NCBI RefSeq assembly: GCF_002837135.1
Contig: NZ_NWBQ01000048.1
Location: 1-64,000, forward strand
Source of the DNA: Macromonas bipunctata
GTDB lineage: Bacteria > Pseudomonadota > Gammaproteobacteria > Burkholderiales > Burkholderiaceae_C
Direction of reading: 5' to 3'
Length of the DNA stretch: 64,000 nucleotides
Shown here: piece by piece, positions 35,999-44,175 of the stretch
Layout of the letters: each line of letters starts with the position of its first letter
How positions within the stretch are numbered: the stretch's first letter is position 1
The notes under the pieces: model-generated
The model's database searches: none
Told to the model about the DNA's origin: nothing
Seen by the model: only the letters and a program-made list of their open reading frames with translations
Program-made: the position numbers and the translations under genes

Positions 35999-36769
35999 TC
36001 AATTTTTTTGACGTTTGAGCCATGCCCCTGGCCAGTGAGTGATGTTGCGTGTCAGTGTACTTTCATTGAAAGGCCATGCGGGCTGTTCGATTACGAAATC
36101 CGGATGCTGTGCCGCAAAGTCCTTGGCCGCTTGTGTCGGGTTATCTTGCGTCCATTCCAGATGGCCCCTGGGCGTGTCGGCGACCTCCGACATGACACCG
36201 TCGGTGGCCACGATGTAGGAGCTAGGTGTCACAAACTGGGCGTAGGCGTTCAGTTCACCCAGCACGTGGGCATAACTGTGGTTAGAGTCCAGAATGACCA
36301 ACACGGTCTCGCCAGGTTGAATGTGGGCTGCCACTTGTGCCACCACCTCGGGGGCGGTGGAACTACCTTCGATCAGTGTGATGCGGTCGCTCAGCGGATG
36401 CTGCTCAATGGCGGTGCGGTTGTGGGGGCGGATCTCGATGTCCACCCCAACCACGCGCCCTTTATCCATGGCCTTGCACAGACTGGAATAAAAAATCAGC
36501 GAACCACCATGCGCCACCCCCGTCTCGATGATGACATCAGGTTTTACTTGAAATATTGCTTCTTGTATGCGGATCATATCCTCCGGCAATTGAATGACCG
36601 GACGACCCATCCAACTGAAGGTGTATTGGTATCTTTGATCCCATCCCACCTTAATCCATTGATCGGAAATAATTTCGAAGGCTTCTTCCGAGTAAAGATC
36701 TATTATCTTTTCTTGATTCAAATTTTCGATACGGAGAGTTTTATTTTCTGTGTCAATTGTGATTTTCAT
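35999..36769 (-). CDS. CmcI-type SAM-dependent methyltransferase
   Basis: The 256-residue protein matches the CmcI/rhamnosyl O-methyltransferase group, which is often mislabelled cephalosporin hydroxylase. The SAM loop is DVIIETGVAHGGSLIF (82-90 core), with VVGVDIEIRPHNR after it and ILDSNHSYAHVLGEL plus a metal-site-like ATDGVM further on. In this context it probably O-methylates a sugar of the flagellin glycan. Its ATG overlaps the upstream gene's stop by 4 bases and it is the last sugar gene before fliS. The 5' part is noticeably AT-rich. Confidence 0.8.
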   Translation of the reverse strand: MKITIDTENKTLRIENLNQEKIIDLYSEEAFEIISDQWIKVGWDQRYQYTFSWMGRPVIQLPEDMIRIQEAIFQVKPDVIIETGVAHGGSLIFYSSLCKAMDKGRVVGVDIEIRPHNRTAIEQHPLSDRITLIEGSSTAPEVVAQVAAHIQPGETVLVILDSNHSYAHVLGELNAYAQFVTPSSYIVATDGVMSEVADTPRGHLEWTQDNPTQAAKDFAAQHPDFVIEQPAWPFNESTLTRNITHWPGAWLKRQKN

Positions 36770-37947
36770 GAGTGGTTCCAGTCAACAAGGTTCAGTGTGA
36801 TGCCGAGGTCGCTCAATAAACGCATGTTTTCTTCCCGATAATTGGGATTCATCAGTATGGCACTGCAAATGCGACGCTTGCTGATGTCAAAAGGGGAGAC
36901 AATAAGATGTCCTGTGCCTGCAATATAGTGGCCTTGTTTCTTGGGGTTGAGATCCACAACGCAATCAATCAAACTTTGATTCGAGTCAATCAAGTTGGCA
37001 AATGTAGAGCCCTTTGCCCCGGCTCCCCAGATGGAAATTGAGCCTTGTTGCCGCAGAAATTCTAGCTTTGTTTTCCATGTACTTCGCTCTTGTTGTTCAC
37101 TCTTCAAATATTCTGCGGCGAGTTTGGGTAAATTCGAATCATTATAATTTTTTTTGGTTTTATTTTTAGTTGCGTCTGTTGTTGCTTCTAACCATAAATA
37201 TTGGCCATTAAAAATATGTCTAATATTCTTCACTGAAAAACCCGCGGCCTCAAATGCTGTACGCAATGAATTTTTTGTAAATAGGGAGCAATGTTCGTAA
37301 AAAAAATCCCAAATTACTTTGTTGTGCAAAATCCAATCGACGCACGGGGTTTCAAAAAAAACCTTGGCTTGGGGTGAGTTATCTAAGGCAGATCTTACAG
37401 TTTTCAGCAATGCCAAAGGTTCGGGCACATGTTCAATTACATGCCGACATACCACGGCATCGGCTTGCACATCGGTACAACTGTCGTCGTAATAGCAGCG
37501 TCGAAATATTAAACGACCCTCTAACTCAGAATCCGGGCCAACATAGCTGGGGTCAAAACCGATACCACGGTTGTTGGTATCGGGGTAATTAACAAATTTT
37601 CGTAAAAAATGCCCCTTGCCACAACCTACTTCAACAATAGTACTGTTGCGAAGACCTTGTTCTTCAACCAAGTATTTAACCAAACCGTTGAGATAATCAT
37701 CGAAGTAATCTGAACAGGTTTGAGTGTTGTCGTAATCTTTGCCATAGGCCAGAAGTGACAAGTCGAATGCCCGATTGAATACAAAGCCACAATCTTGGCA
37801 TAGCACAAAGTCCAGATCACCTCGGGCAACTGCCAGTGCAGCCTCTCGTGTGGCCAGAATCAAATTCTGGTGTACGGGTACCTGCTCACGTTTCAGGAGC
37901 GTCGAAAAATGTACGCTGTTGCATATTGGACATGTTTGAGCACTCAT
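36766..37947 (-). CDS. Zinc-binding class I methyltransferase (C-methyltransferase-like)
   Basis: The 393-residue protein has the three-part layout of sugar C-methyltransferases: an N-terminal zinc knuckle (CPIC at 6-9, CQDC at 50-53), a SAM domain (VEVGCGKGHFL, 105-115; VVCRHVIEHVPEPLALL) and a C-terminal nucleotide-binding-like part (SISIWGAGAKGSTFANL). It differs from the 413-aa paralogue in this cluster: the active-site block reads FFYEHCSLFTKNSLR rather than YHEHFSYLS, and there is no THGGSLR. Catalysis may therefore differ (another position, O-methylation, or none). It overlaps both neighbours by 4 bases. Codon use is AT-shifted around 37.0-37.9 kb. Confidence 0.75.
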   Translation of the reverse strand: MSAQTCPICNSVHFSTLLKREQVPVHQNLILATREAALAVARGDLDFVLCQDCGFVFNRAFDLSLLAYGKDYDNTQTCSDYFDDYLNGLVKYLVEEQGLRNSTIVEVGCGKGHFLRKFVNYPDTNNRGIGFDPSYVGPDSELEGRLIFRRCYYDDSCTDVQADAVVCRHVIEHVPEPLALLKTVRSALDNSPQAKVFFETPCVDWILHNKVIWDFFYEHCSLFTKNSLRTAFEAAGFSVKNIRHIFNGQYLWLEATTDATKNKTKKNYNDSNLPKLAAEYLKSEQQERSTWKTKLEFLRQQGSISIWGAGAKGSTFANLIDSNQSLIDCVVDLNPKKQGHYIAGTGHLIVSPFDISKRRICSAILMNPNYREENMRLLSDLGITLNLVDWNHS

Positions 37948-38846
37948 GCCGTTGTCTCCTGAACAAGTTGCATCAATCCCTCTTTGAGGGACAGTGTAGG
38001 TTGCCACCCCAAGGCTCGCAAGGCTTGATTTTGCCCGACCAGCAATTCGGGTTCACCGGGGCGTTCTGTGGTCAGGTTCAGTACGGTGTCCGGCTGACTG
38101 TGTAGCAGTGTGGCCAGTTCACGTACCAAAGTCGCCAGTTGCACGGGTTGGCTAGAACTGATGTTGTAAGCCCCAGAGGCGCTGTGGTGCAGCAAAGTTA
38201 CCAGAGCCGATGCTACATCGGATGCGTGCAAAAAATCGCGGTATGCGGTGGCGTTGATGCCGAAAGCGGGACGTTGTCCACGCAACGCTTCAATCAAGGA
38301 GGGGATGAGACGTTGACGGTTCTCGCCCGTTCCAAAAGGCAGGAAGATACGCCCCCATGCGCACGAAACCTGATGTTGCTGACCAATCGCCATCACCAAG
38401 CGGCGTGTGGCATCTTTGCTGGTGCCGTACAGCGTGGCTGGACGCAGGGGCGTGCTGGCTTCCCGGCAGTAACCGTGTGACCAGTCGTATTCGGCGCAGG
38501 TGCCCGCCATGACCATGCGTTTACCCCCAGTTCGGCAAAAACTTTCGGCCAAACGGATGGTGGCTTCTACCCACCGCAGGTTCAGCGGTGAGGCCCAATA
38601 CTGGCCGTGTTCGGCATACCATGCCAGATGCAGCAAGTGCGTGGCTTGGGTTTCTTGGCAAACAGCATCCCAGTCGGCGGTGGCCAGCAGGTCGGCTTCT
38701 AGCCAAGATGAAGTGGTGGTGCTGTGCCCGGCTGGGTACATGGGTGGCCGTCGGCCTAACGTCACGGTTTCTATCCCGGCGGCGTGCAGGTGTTGCAGCA
38801 CATAACGTCCTAAGAAGCCGCTGGCTCCTGTCAACAACACTTTCAT
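37944..38846 (-). CDS. NAD(P)-dependent sugar epimerase/ketoreductase (SDR)
   Basis: The 300-residue protein is an extended SDR: GASGFLGRYV (7-16, NAD-binding), LLHLAWYAEHGQYW, and the YGTSK catalytic pair Tyr140/Lys144. In place of the usual VFGS-type serine strand it has VMAGTCAEYDWSHGY. In this cassette it is the natural candidate for reducing the 4-keto group of the CDP-4-keto sugar, the last step to a CDP-6-deoxysugar. It overlaps both neighbours by 4 bases (ATGA), so the cassette is tightly coupled. Confidence 0.8.
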   Translation of the reverse strand: MKVLLTGASGFLGRYVLQHLHAAGIETVTLGRRPPMYPAGHSTTTSSWLEADLLATADWDAVCQETQATHLLHLAWYAEHGQYWASPLNLRWVEATIRLAESFCRTGGKRMVMAGTCAEYDWSHGYCREASTPLRPATLYGTSKDATRRLVMAIGQQHQVSCAWGRIFLPFGTGENRQRLIPSLIEALRGQRPAFGINATAYRDFLHASDVASALVTLLHHSASGAYNISSSQPVQLATLVRELATLLHSQPDTVLNLTTERPGEPELLVGQNQALRALGWQPTLSLKEGLMQLVQETTA

Positions 38847-40084
38847 GGCTGGGCAGGTGCGATCAACGTCCAACCGGGAATGGCTACCGCAAATTGGCCG
38901 CCCCATGCTTGGATGTAGGACAGTTGTGCGGTGATTTCATCCCGCAAGTTCCACGGCAAGATCAGCACAATATCGGGCTTATCCGCACGCAAGTGGGCTT
39001 CGTCGACCACCGGAATGCGGCTGCCCGGCAAGAACTTGTCTTGTTTGCTGGGGTTTTTGTCCACCACGTACGGCAGCAGGTCTGCACGTACACCTGCAAA
39101 GTTCAACAGCGTGTTGCCTTTGGCGGCGGCACCGTAGGCCGCTACTTTACGGCCCTGGGCTTGGCAGTTGAGCAAGAACAGCAGCAGTTCCCGCTTGATG
39201 CGCAAGCACTGTGCTTGGAATTGGGTGTAGAAGCTGGCGTTGCGCATCCCCGCGGCGGTTTCGGTGGCCAGCATCGCATCGACCGATGGCAATACCGGAT
39301 GTGCCATGCTGTCGCTGCGTTGCGCAAAAACCCGCAGGCTGCCGCCGTGGGTGGGCAGTGTTTCCACATCAAAAACGGTCAAGCCGTTGGCATGGAAAAT
39401 GCGCTGTACCGCCGTCAACGACAGGTAAGAAAAGTGCTCGTGGTACAAAGTGTCAAATTGGCACTGTTGTACCAGCTGCAACAGGTGTGGAAATTCAAAG
39501 GTGGCCACCCCTTGCGGCTTGAGCAGGGTGGTAAATCCAGCCACAAAGTCGTTGATGTCGGGTACGTGGGCCAGCACGTTGTTGGCGGCTATCAGATCCG
39601 CAGCGTGTCCTTGATCCAGCAGTTCTTGTGCCAGTGCGGTGCCGAAGAACCGTTCTACCACCGCAAGGCCTTTGGCCCGTGCCGCATTCGCGGTGCTGGT
39701 GGTGGGTTCCACGCCCAGACAAGGAATGCCACGTGCTGCCACGTATTGCAGCAGGTAGCCGTCGTTGGCAGCCACCTCCACCACTTGGCTCTGATGGTTC
39801 AGGCCCCAGCGTTGCACCATTTGGGTTACATAGGCTTGCGCATGTGTCAGCCAGCTGCTGGAGTACGAACTGAAGTAAGCGTATTCGCTGTCAAACAACT
39901 CATGTGCCTGGGCAAAGTCTTCGGTTTGTACCAGCCAGCATTCTGTACACACCAGCACACGCAACGGGTACCAACGCTCTGGGGCATGCAGATCGCTGGC
40001 ATTCAAATAGGCGTTGGAGGGCGGTGCGGTGCCCAGATCGGTCAGTGACAAGCTGACAGGGGCGGCGCAATGGCGACATTTCAT
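38843..40084 (-). CDS. Sugar-nucleotide C-methyltransferase (TylCIII/TcaB9 type)
   Basis: The 413-residue protein has the hallmarks of NDP-4-keto-sugar 3-C-methyltransferases: a zinc knuckle (CRHC 3-6, CTEC 46-49), a SAM domain (VVEVAANDGYLLQYV), the active-site block YHEHFSYLS (214-222) and THGGSLRVF (245-253), and a C-terminal domain with VAAYGAAAKGNTLLNF and VVDKNPSKQ. Family members add a methyl to C3 of a 4-keto-deoxysugar, producing a branched sugar. It follows the cupin epimerase by 10 bases. With RfbF and RfbG alongside, a CDP-linked substrate is likely. Confidence 0.85.
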   Translation of the reverse strand: MKCRHCAAPVSLSLTDLGTAPPSNAYLNASDLHAPERWYPLRVLVCTECWLVQTEDFAQAHELFDSEYAYFSSYSSSWLTHAQAYVTQMVQRWGLNHQSQVVEVAANDGYLLQYVAARGIPCLGVEPTTSTANAARAKGLAVVERFFGTALAQELLDQGHAADLIAANNVLAHVPDINDFVAGFTTLLKPQGVATFEFPHLLQLVQQCQFDTLYHEHFSYLSLTAVQRIFHANGLTVFDVETLPTHGGSLRVFAQRSDSMAHPVLPSVDAMLATETAAGMRNASFYTQFQAQCLRIKRELLLFLLNCQAQGRKVAAYGAAAKGNTLLNFAGVRADLLPYVVDKNPSKQDKFLPGSRIPVVDEAHLRADKPDIVLILPWNLRDEITAQLSYIQAWGGQFAVAIPGWTLIAPAQP

Positions 40085-40094
40085 GGTGATATCC

Positions 40095-40655
40095 TCACAA
40101 ACACACGCCGCTGAAGCTGGCATCCAGCATGGGATGGGCCGCGTCGCGTGGTGACAAATCGGCAATCGGCAGTGGCCACGCAATGTCCAAGCGCGGATCG
40201 CGCACATTCAAGGCGGCCTCGCAGGTGAGGGTGTAGGGCGCTGAATGCAGGTACAGCAGTTCGGCACCGTCTTCCAAAGCTTGAAACCCGTGGGCACAGC
40301 CAGGTGGAATTAAAAACGCCGCGTGGTTGGAGGCCGACAATTCTTGTGCGTGCCATTGCAAAAAAGTCGGTGAGTTGGCGCGCACATCCACCACCACATC
40401 CCACACAGCGCCGTGCAGGCAAGTGACCAGTTTAGCTTCTGCCGCAGGCGGGCATTGGTAATGTAAGCCACGCACCATCCCACGCTGTGCGGTGTGGGTG
40501 TGGTTGATTTGTGCGATCGGCCAGTGCCAGCCTGCACTGGCCAGCTCCTCGGCACAAAACAGCCGGGCCAAGAAGCCCCGCGTATCGCGCAGTGGTTGGC
40601 GCTCAATGGCAACCAGCCCGTGCAGCGGGGTGGAGGAGAGGGTGAATCGGCCCAT
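40095..40655 (-). CDS. rfbC: RmlC-like cupin sugar epimerase
   Basis: The 186-residue protein resembles dTDP-4-dehydrorhamnose 3,5-epimerase: DTRGFLARLFCAEEL, the catalytic His in VRGLHYQCPP (His65), VVDVRANSPTFLQW, and IPPGCAHGFQALED followed by a Tyr-containing LLYLHSAPY. Because rmlA, rmlB and rmlD are absent and CDP-sugar genes flank it, it more likely acts on a CDP-4-keto-6-deoxyhexose (3- and/or 5-epimerisation). It lies 3 bases after rfbG. The substrate is inferred; the family is clear. Confidence 0.82.
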   Translation of the reverse strand: MGRFTLSSTPLHGLVAIERQPLRDTRGFLARLFCAEELASAGWHWPIAQINHTHTAQRGMVRGLHYQCPPAAEAKLVTCLHGAVWDVVVDVRANSPTFLQWHAQELSASNHAAFLIPPGCAHGFQALEDGAELLYLHSAPYTLTCEAALNVRDPRLDIAWPLPIADLSPRDAAHPMLDASFSGVCL

Positions 40656-40658
40656 GTG

Positions 40659-41732
40659 TTAGGTGTCGGAAGCGAGGTAATGGTCTATGTCGGCCAAACA
40701 CAAGGCACGCGCATCGGCACCTTGGCACAAGGCACTGTACCACCCTGTGGTGCGTGCAATAGCGGTGGCCAGCGACCAGCGCGGACGCACGCCCAGCACC
40801 TGGTGGGCATGTGCTGTTTCCAGGGCTAGCGATTGGGCTTCGTGTGGCCCGTGTTCCGAGGTGCCGTACACCACCTGGGCTTGTGGGTAAGCGATTCGCG
40901 CTTGTTCGATGACTTGCCGCACCGTGGCGGCCTCGTGTGGCCATGGGCCAAAATTGTAGGCACCTGCCATTTGTGGTTGTTGCCACAACACTTCAGCCAG
41001 CCGCAGGTAAGCCGCCAGTGGTTCCAATACGTGCTGCCAAGGGCGGGTGGCCTGGGGGTGGCGAATGTGCAATGCCCCACCGTGTTCCCAAGCACGTATG
41101 GCATCGGGCAACAGCCGGTCTTGTGACCAGTCGCCACCGCCGATCACGTTGCCCGCCCGAGCCGTGGCCACCGCCACACCTTGCGCGGACAGTAAGGCCG
41201 AGCGGTAGCTGGCCGTGACCAGTTCGGTCGCGGCTTTGCTGGCGCTGTAAGGATCGTGCCCGCCCAGTGCATCGGTTTCGCGGTACGGGTAGGCCCATTC
41301 CTGGTTGCGGTATACCTTGTCGGTGGTTACGACCACCGCCACCCGCACGCTGAGCAGGTCACGCAACGCATCCAGCACATGGACGGTGCCCATGACGTTG
41401 GTGTTGAAGGTTTCCAGCGGTTGGGCGTAACTGGGGCGCACCAGTGCTTGGGCCGCCAAGTGCAACACCACCTCGGGTTGCGTCTGCCGCACAATGGCCG
41501 CTACCGATGCCGCGTCCCGTATGTCGCACAAGTGGCTGTCTATGTGCTGTTCGGCTTGCACCAGCGTAAACAGTGCTGGCGCAGTGGTAGGTGGCAAAGC
41601 GATGCCGGTCACGTGCGCGCCCAGCCGTTGCAACCACAATGCCAGCCAAGCGCCCTTGAAGCCGGTGTGGCCTGTGAGCAGTACGCGCTTGTTGCGCCAA
41701 AAATCCGGGTGGGGCAGGGGTGAATGGTTCAT
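40659..41732 (-). CDS. rfbG: CDP-glucose 4,6-dehydratase
   Basis: RfbG (DdhB) converts CDP-glucose to CDP-4-keto-6-deoxyglucose. The 357-residue SDR has the characteristic GHTGFKGAWLALWL (NAD site), LHLAAQALVRPSY, the VVTTDKVYRNQEW block, PYSASKAATEL (Tyr and Lys) and RAGNVIGGGDWSQDRLLPD, followed by RHPQATRPWQHVLEPL, all distinctive of this enzyme. Its start codon shares one base with the rfbF stop (TGATG). Confidence 0.93.
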   Translation of the reverse strand: MNHSPLPHPDFWRNKRVLLTGHTGFKGAWLALWLQRLGAHVTGIALPPTTAPALFTLVQAEQHIDSHLCDIRDAASVAAIVRQTQPEVVLHLAAQALVRPSYAQPLETFNTNVMGTVHVLDALRDLLSVRVAVVVTTDKVYRNQEWAYPYRETDALGGHDPYSASKAATELVTASYRSALLSAQGVAVATARAGNVIGGGDWSQDRLLPDAIRAWEHGGALHIRHPQATRPWQHVLEPLAAYLRLAEVLWQQPQMAGAYNFGPWPHEAATVRQVIEQARIAYPQAQVVYGTSEHGPHEAQSLALETAHAHQVLGVRPRWSLATAIARTTGWYSALCQGADARALCLADIDHYLASDT

Positions 41733-42502
41733 CACCACCGCTTCCAGGGGGCTTTGCCGCTGTTCCACAGATCCTCCAGCAGATTTTTTTCTCGCAAGGT
41801 ATCCATAGGCTGCCAAAAGCCCGAATGCTCGAAAGCGCGCAATTCACCTTGGGCGGCGAGTGTGGCCATGGGTTCCATTTCCCAACTGGTGTGATCACCT
41901 TCAATGGTGTGAATCACTTGGGGCGACAACACAAAAAACCCCCCGTTGATCCAACTGCCATCGCCACGCGGTTTCTCGGTAAAGCCGCGCACGGTATCGC
42001 CATCGCGCTCCAGCAAACCAAAACGGCCCGGTGGCAGTACCGCCGTGACCGTGGCCTGCTTGCCGTGCTGCTGGTGAAACCGGATGCTGGCACCAATGTC
42101 TACGTCGGCCACACCGTCGCCATAGGTAAAGCAAAAAGCTTCATCGCCTTCCAAGTATTTGGCGGCACGCTTCAACCGTCCCCCTGTCATCGTGTCTTCG
42201 CCAGTATCGACCAATGTGACACGCCAAGGCTCGGCCTTCTTTTCATGCACTTCCATCCGATTGCTGACCATGTCAAAAGTCACATCCGACATGTGCAAGA
42301 AGTAATTGGCAAAATACTCTTTGATTAAATAGCCTTTGTAGCCACAACAAATGACAAAATCATTGATTCCGTGGGCGGAATACATTTTCATGATATGCCA
42401 CAGAATCGGTTTTCCCCCGATTTCAATCATAGGCTTGGGTTTCAGATGCGTTTCTTCTGAAATGCGGGTGCCCAAACCACCAGCAAGAATAACAGCTTTC
42501 AT
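41732..42502 (-). CDS. rfbF: Glucose-1-phosphate cytidylyltransferase
   Basis: RfbF (DdhA) makes CDP-glucose from CTP and glucose-1-phosphate. The 256-residue protein has [33 protein letters not shown], a GDGVADVDI metal site, and [20 protein letters not shown], typical of the family. It is the first step of the CDP-sugar branch. No rfbH (3-dehydratase) is present, so the cassette should keep its 3-oxygen rather than make a 3,6-dideoxyhexose. It starts a tight seven-gene block ending with cmcI. Confidence 0.94.
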   Translation of the reverse strand: MKAVILAGGLGTRISEETHLKPKPMIEIGGKPILWHIMKMYSAHGINDFVICCGYKGYLIKEYFANYFLHMSDVTFDMVSNRMEVHEKKAEPWRVTLVDTGEDTMTGGRLKRAAKYLEGDEAFCFTYGDGVADVDIGASIRFHQQHGKQATVTAVLPPGRFGLLERDGDTVRGFTEKPRGDGSWINGGFFVLSPQVIHTIEGDHTSWEMEPMATLAAQGELRAFEHSGFWQPMDTLREKNLLEDLWNSGKAPWKRW

Positions 42503-42538
42503 TTTGAAAAGGGGGAGTGGTTTTGAAATATGGTGAAA

Positions 42539-43261
42539 TTATATTTCAAAGTAAGCCAAGCAACTGTCGTATTTGAATCTTTTGATTCTGAAGTTGCCCA
42601 ATGCTTTGTAGTCTTTCAATGCTTTTGTCTCACCTTGAAAGTTTTGATAATTGTATTCATCCAAAACAACGATAGCCCCTTTGGGCATGTTGGGTATGAT
42701 GTGTTCCAATGCCGTCAGTGTGGGTTTGTACAGGTCAGTATCCAAGATCAGCATGGCACAAGTGAATGCTGGATTGTCCTCAATGTACTTTGGCACGGTT
42801 TCGGTAATATCTCCCTTGACCAGTTCAAAACGCTTGATTTTATTGACGGGACGCAGCACATCAATAGCTTGCAACGATTTTTGAATCACGCTGAACGATG
42901 TGTCAGAAAAATTATTGCTGCTGATGTCTTTCGGATCGTTGTTCTCATCAATGCTAGAGAAACCCTCAAAAGTATCAAAACCGATAAATTTTCGGTTGAT
43001 GGCGTATGGTTCCAGAATTACGGAAAGATGCGCCAGCCAAAGAAAAGAATTGCCTTGGTACACACCGCATTCCACGATATCACCCGGAATTTCCTGCACC
43101 ATCTTGTACAGTTCGTATCTGGAGATCAGCGATTGAACGGTGATTCGGTTACTGAACAACATAGGAGAGCTTGTCAGCAAATGGGCAGGACTCTCTTGTT
43201 TGATTTCTTCAATCAAACTGTAGTATTTCTGTTCTTCGGCAGTAATGTTTCTTTTTGTCAT
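42539..43261 (-). CDS. TylF/MycF-family sugar O-methyltransferase
   Basis: The 240-residue protein has the TylF/MycF layout: VECGVYQGNSFLWLA (SAM loop, 64-78), FIGFDTFEGFSSI, LILDTDLYKPTLTALE and VVLDEYNY, the last two supplying Mg-binding acidic residues. Family members O-methylate sugar hydroxyls. The gene is strongly AT-rich compared with the backbone, a sign of transfer. It is 36 bases upstream of rfbF and downstream of the oxygenase-like gene. Confidence 0.85.
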   Translation of the reverse strand: MTKRNITAEEQKYYSLIEEIKQESPAHLLTSSPMLFSNRITVQSLISRYELYKMVQEIPGDIVECGVYQGNSFLWLAHLSVILEPYAINRKFIGFDTFEGFSSIDENNDPKDISSNNFSDTSFSVIQKSLQAIDVLRPVNKIKRFELVKGDITETVPKYIEDNPAFTCAMLILDTDLYKPTLTALEHIIPNMPKGAIVVLDEYNYQNFQGETKALKDYKALGNFRIKRFKYDSCLAYFEI

Positions 43262-43285
43262 GTTGTTTTTTGATAAGTTTAAGGG

Positions 43286-44110
43286 TTATTTGACTTCAAA
43301 CATGTACTTTTTGTAGTTACCTGTGGCTCTCGAATCCAAATTAACCGGAGGGTGATACTCTGAAGATGCAACAGGATCTACACGGTAATCAACGCTAAAC
43401 CGAATTTTGTTGGTGGTATTCTTGCCCGATCCGTGCAAATGGTGTCCAGAAAATACGAACTCAGTGCCAACCGGAAGCAAAATGTAGTAGTTCTTCTCAT
43501 CCGGTAACGCTTCGGTAGGAACAGGGTGGGGTCGATTTTCTTCGCCAATATTCTGTTCTGCTAAAATCCTGTATCTGGTATCCCATTCATCCAGATCAAA
43601 AATCTCTGAATTGTTACCAATAGGTTTGTGGAAATATTCTGGTGTAATATAAAAAGTCGATTGTGGCGTCACATTGGCTACGGGCATCCAGTGGTTGATC
43701 TGTTCTTGTCCTCCTCCGTACCACGTGTCTCGGTGAGCTTTGTAGTTGTACGAAATACCACTGGACAAAAAATCAGAGTTCGGAACAATTCTGAGCCGTG
43801 GCACGTCATAGAGCAAACCGGTTGAATTGGTTTGTGAGTATCGTTTTTTGATCAACTCAACCAAAATCTCACGTGTCAAACTGTCGTTGGTAAACCTGGA
43901 TTTGGCTTGTTTAGCTTTATGTACAAATTGTTGCACATCAGGAAAGTCTTCTGCGGAAATTGAATCAATCTGATTCTCGAAAATATCTTCAACGATATTT
44001 TTGGCGTGCTCTACCAATGCCATGCTTTCCGGAATACCCACAGCGATGGTCAATGAACCATCGTAAATATCCTGAATCTTCAGGAATTCTGTACAAGTCA
44101 GGCTTTGCAT
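43286..44110 (-). CDS. Fe(II)/2-oxoglutarate oxygenase-like protein
   Basis: The 274-residue protein looks like a phytanoyl-CoA-dioxygenase-like double-stranded beta-helix enzyme. A His-X-Asp pair occurs in AHRDTWYGGG (His126, Asp128). A distal His is present in FSGHHLHGSG (His226), followed by Arg in KIRFSVDYRVD that could bind 2-oxoglutarate. The N-terminal half is helical. It may hydroxylate or oxidise the glycan sugar or an acyl substituent. All candidate iron ligands are present. The gene is AT-rich and lies 24 bases before the TylF-like gene. Confidence 0.65.
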   Translation of the reverse strand: MQSLTCTEFLKIQDIYDGSLTIAVGIPESMALVEHAKNIVEDIFENQIDSISAEDFPDVQQFVHKAKQAKSRFTNDSLTREILVELIKKRYSQTNSTGLLYDVPRLRIVPNSDFLSSGISYNYKAHRDTWYGGGQEQINHWMPVANVTPQSTFYITPEYFHKPIGNNSEIFDLDEWDTRYRILAEQNIGEENRPHPVPTEALPDEKNYYILLPVGTEFVFSGHHLHGSGKNTTNKIRFSVDYRVDPVASSEYHPPVNLDSRATGNYKKYMFEVK

Positions 44111-44175
44111 CGTCTGTGTCCTTTGTGGTGAAGGTGCGGATTGAAGAAGAAAAAACTAAAAAACAAAATAAAATT

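Noticed and set aside
40095-40655. Calling the cupin a dTDP-rhamnose enzyme
   Set aside because: rmlA, rmlB and rmlD are missing, and the flanking genes handle CDP-sugars; only the family name is kept.
37944-42502. Pathway to a 3,6-dideoxyhexose (abequose/paratose type)
   Set aside because: rfbF and rfbG are present, but no rfbH 3-dehydratase or its reductase partner is found.
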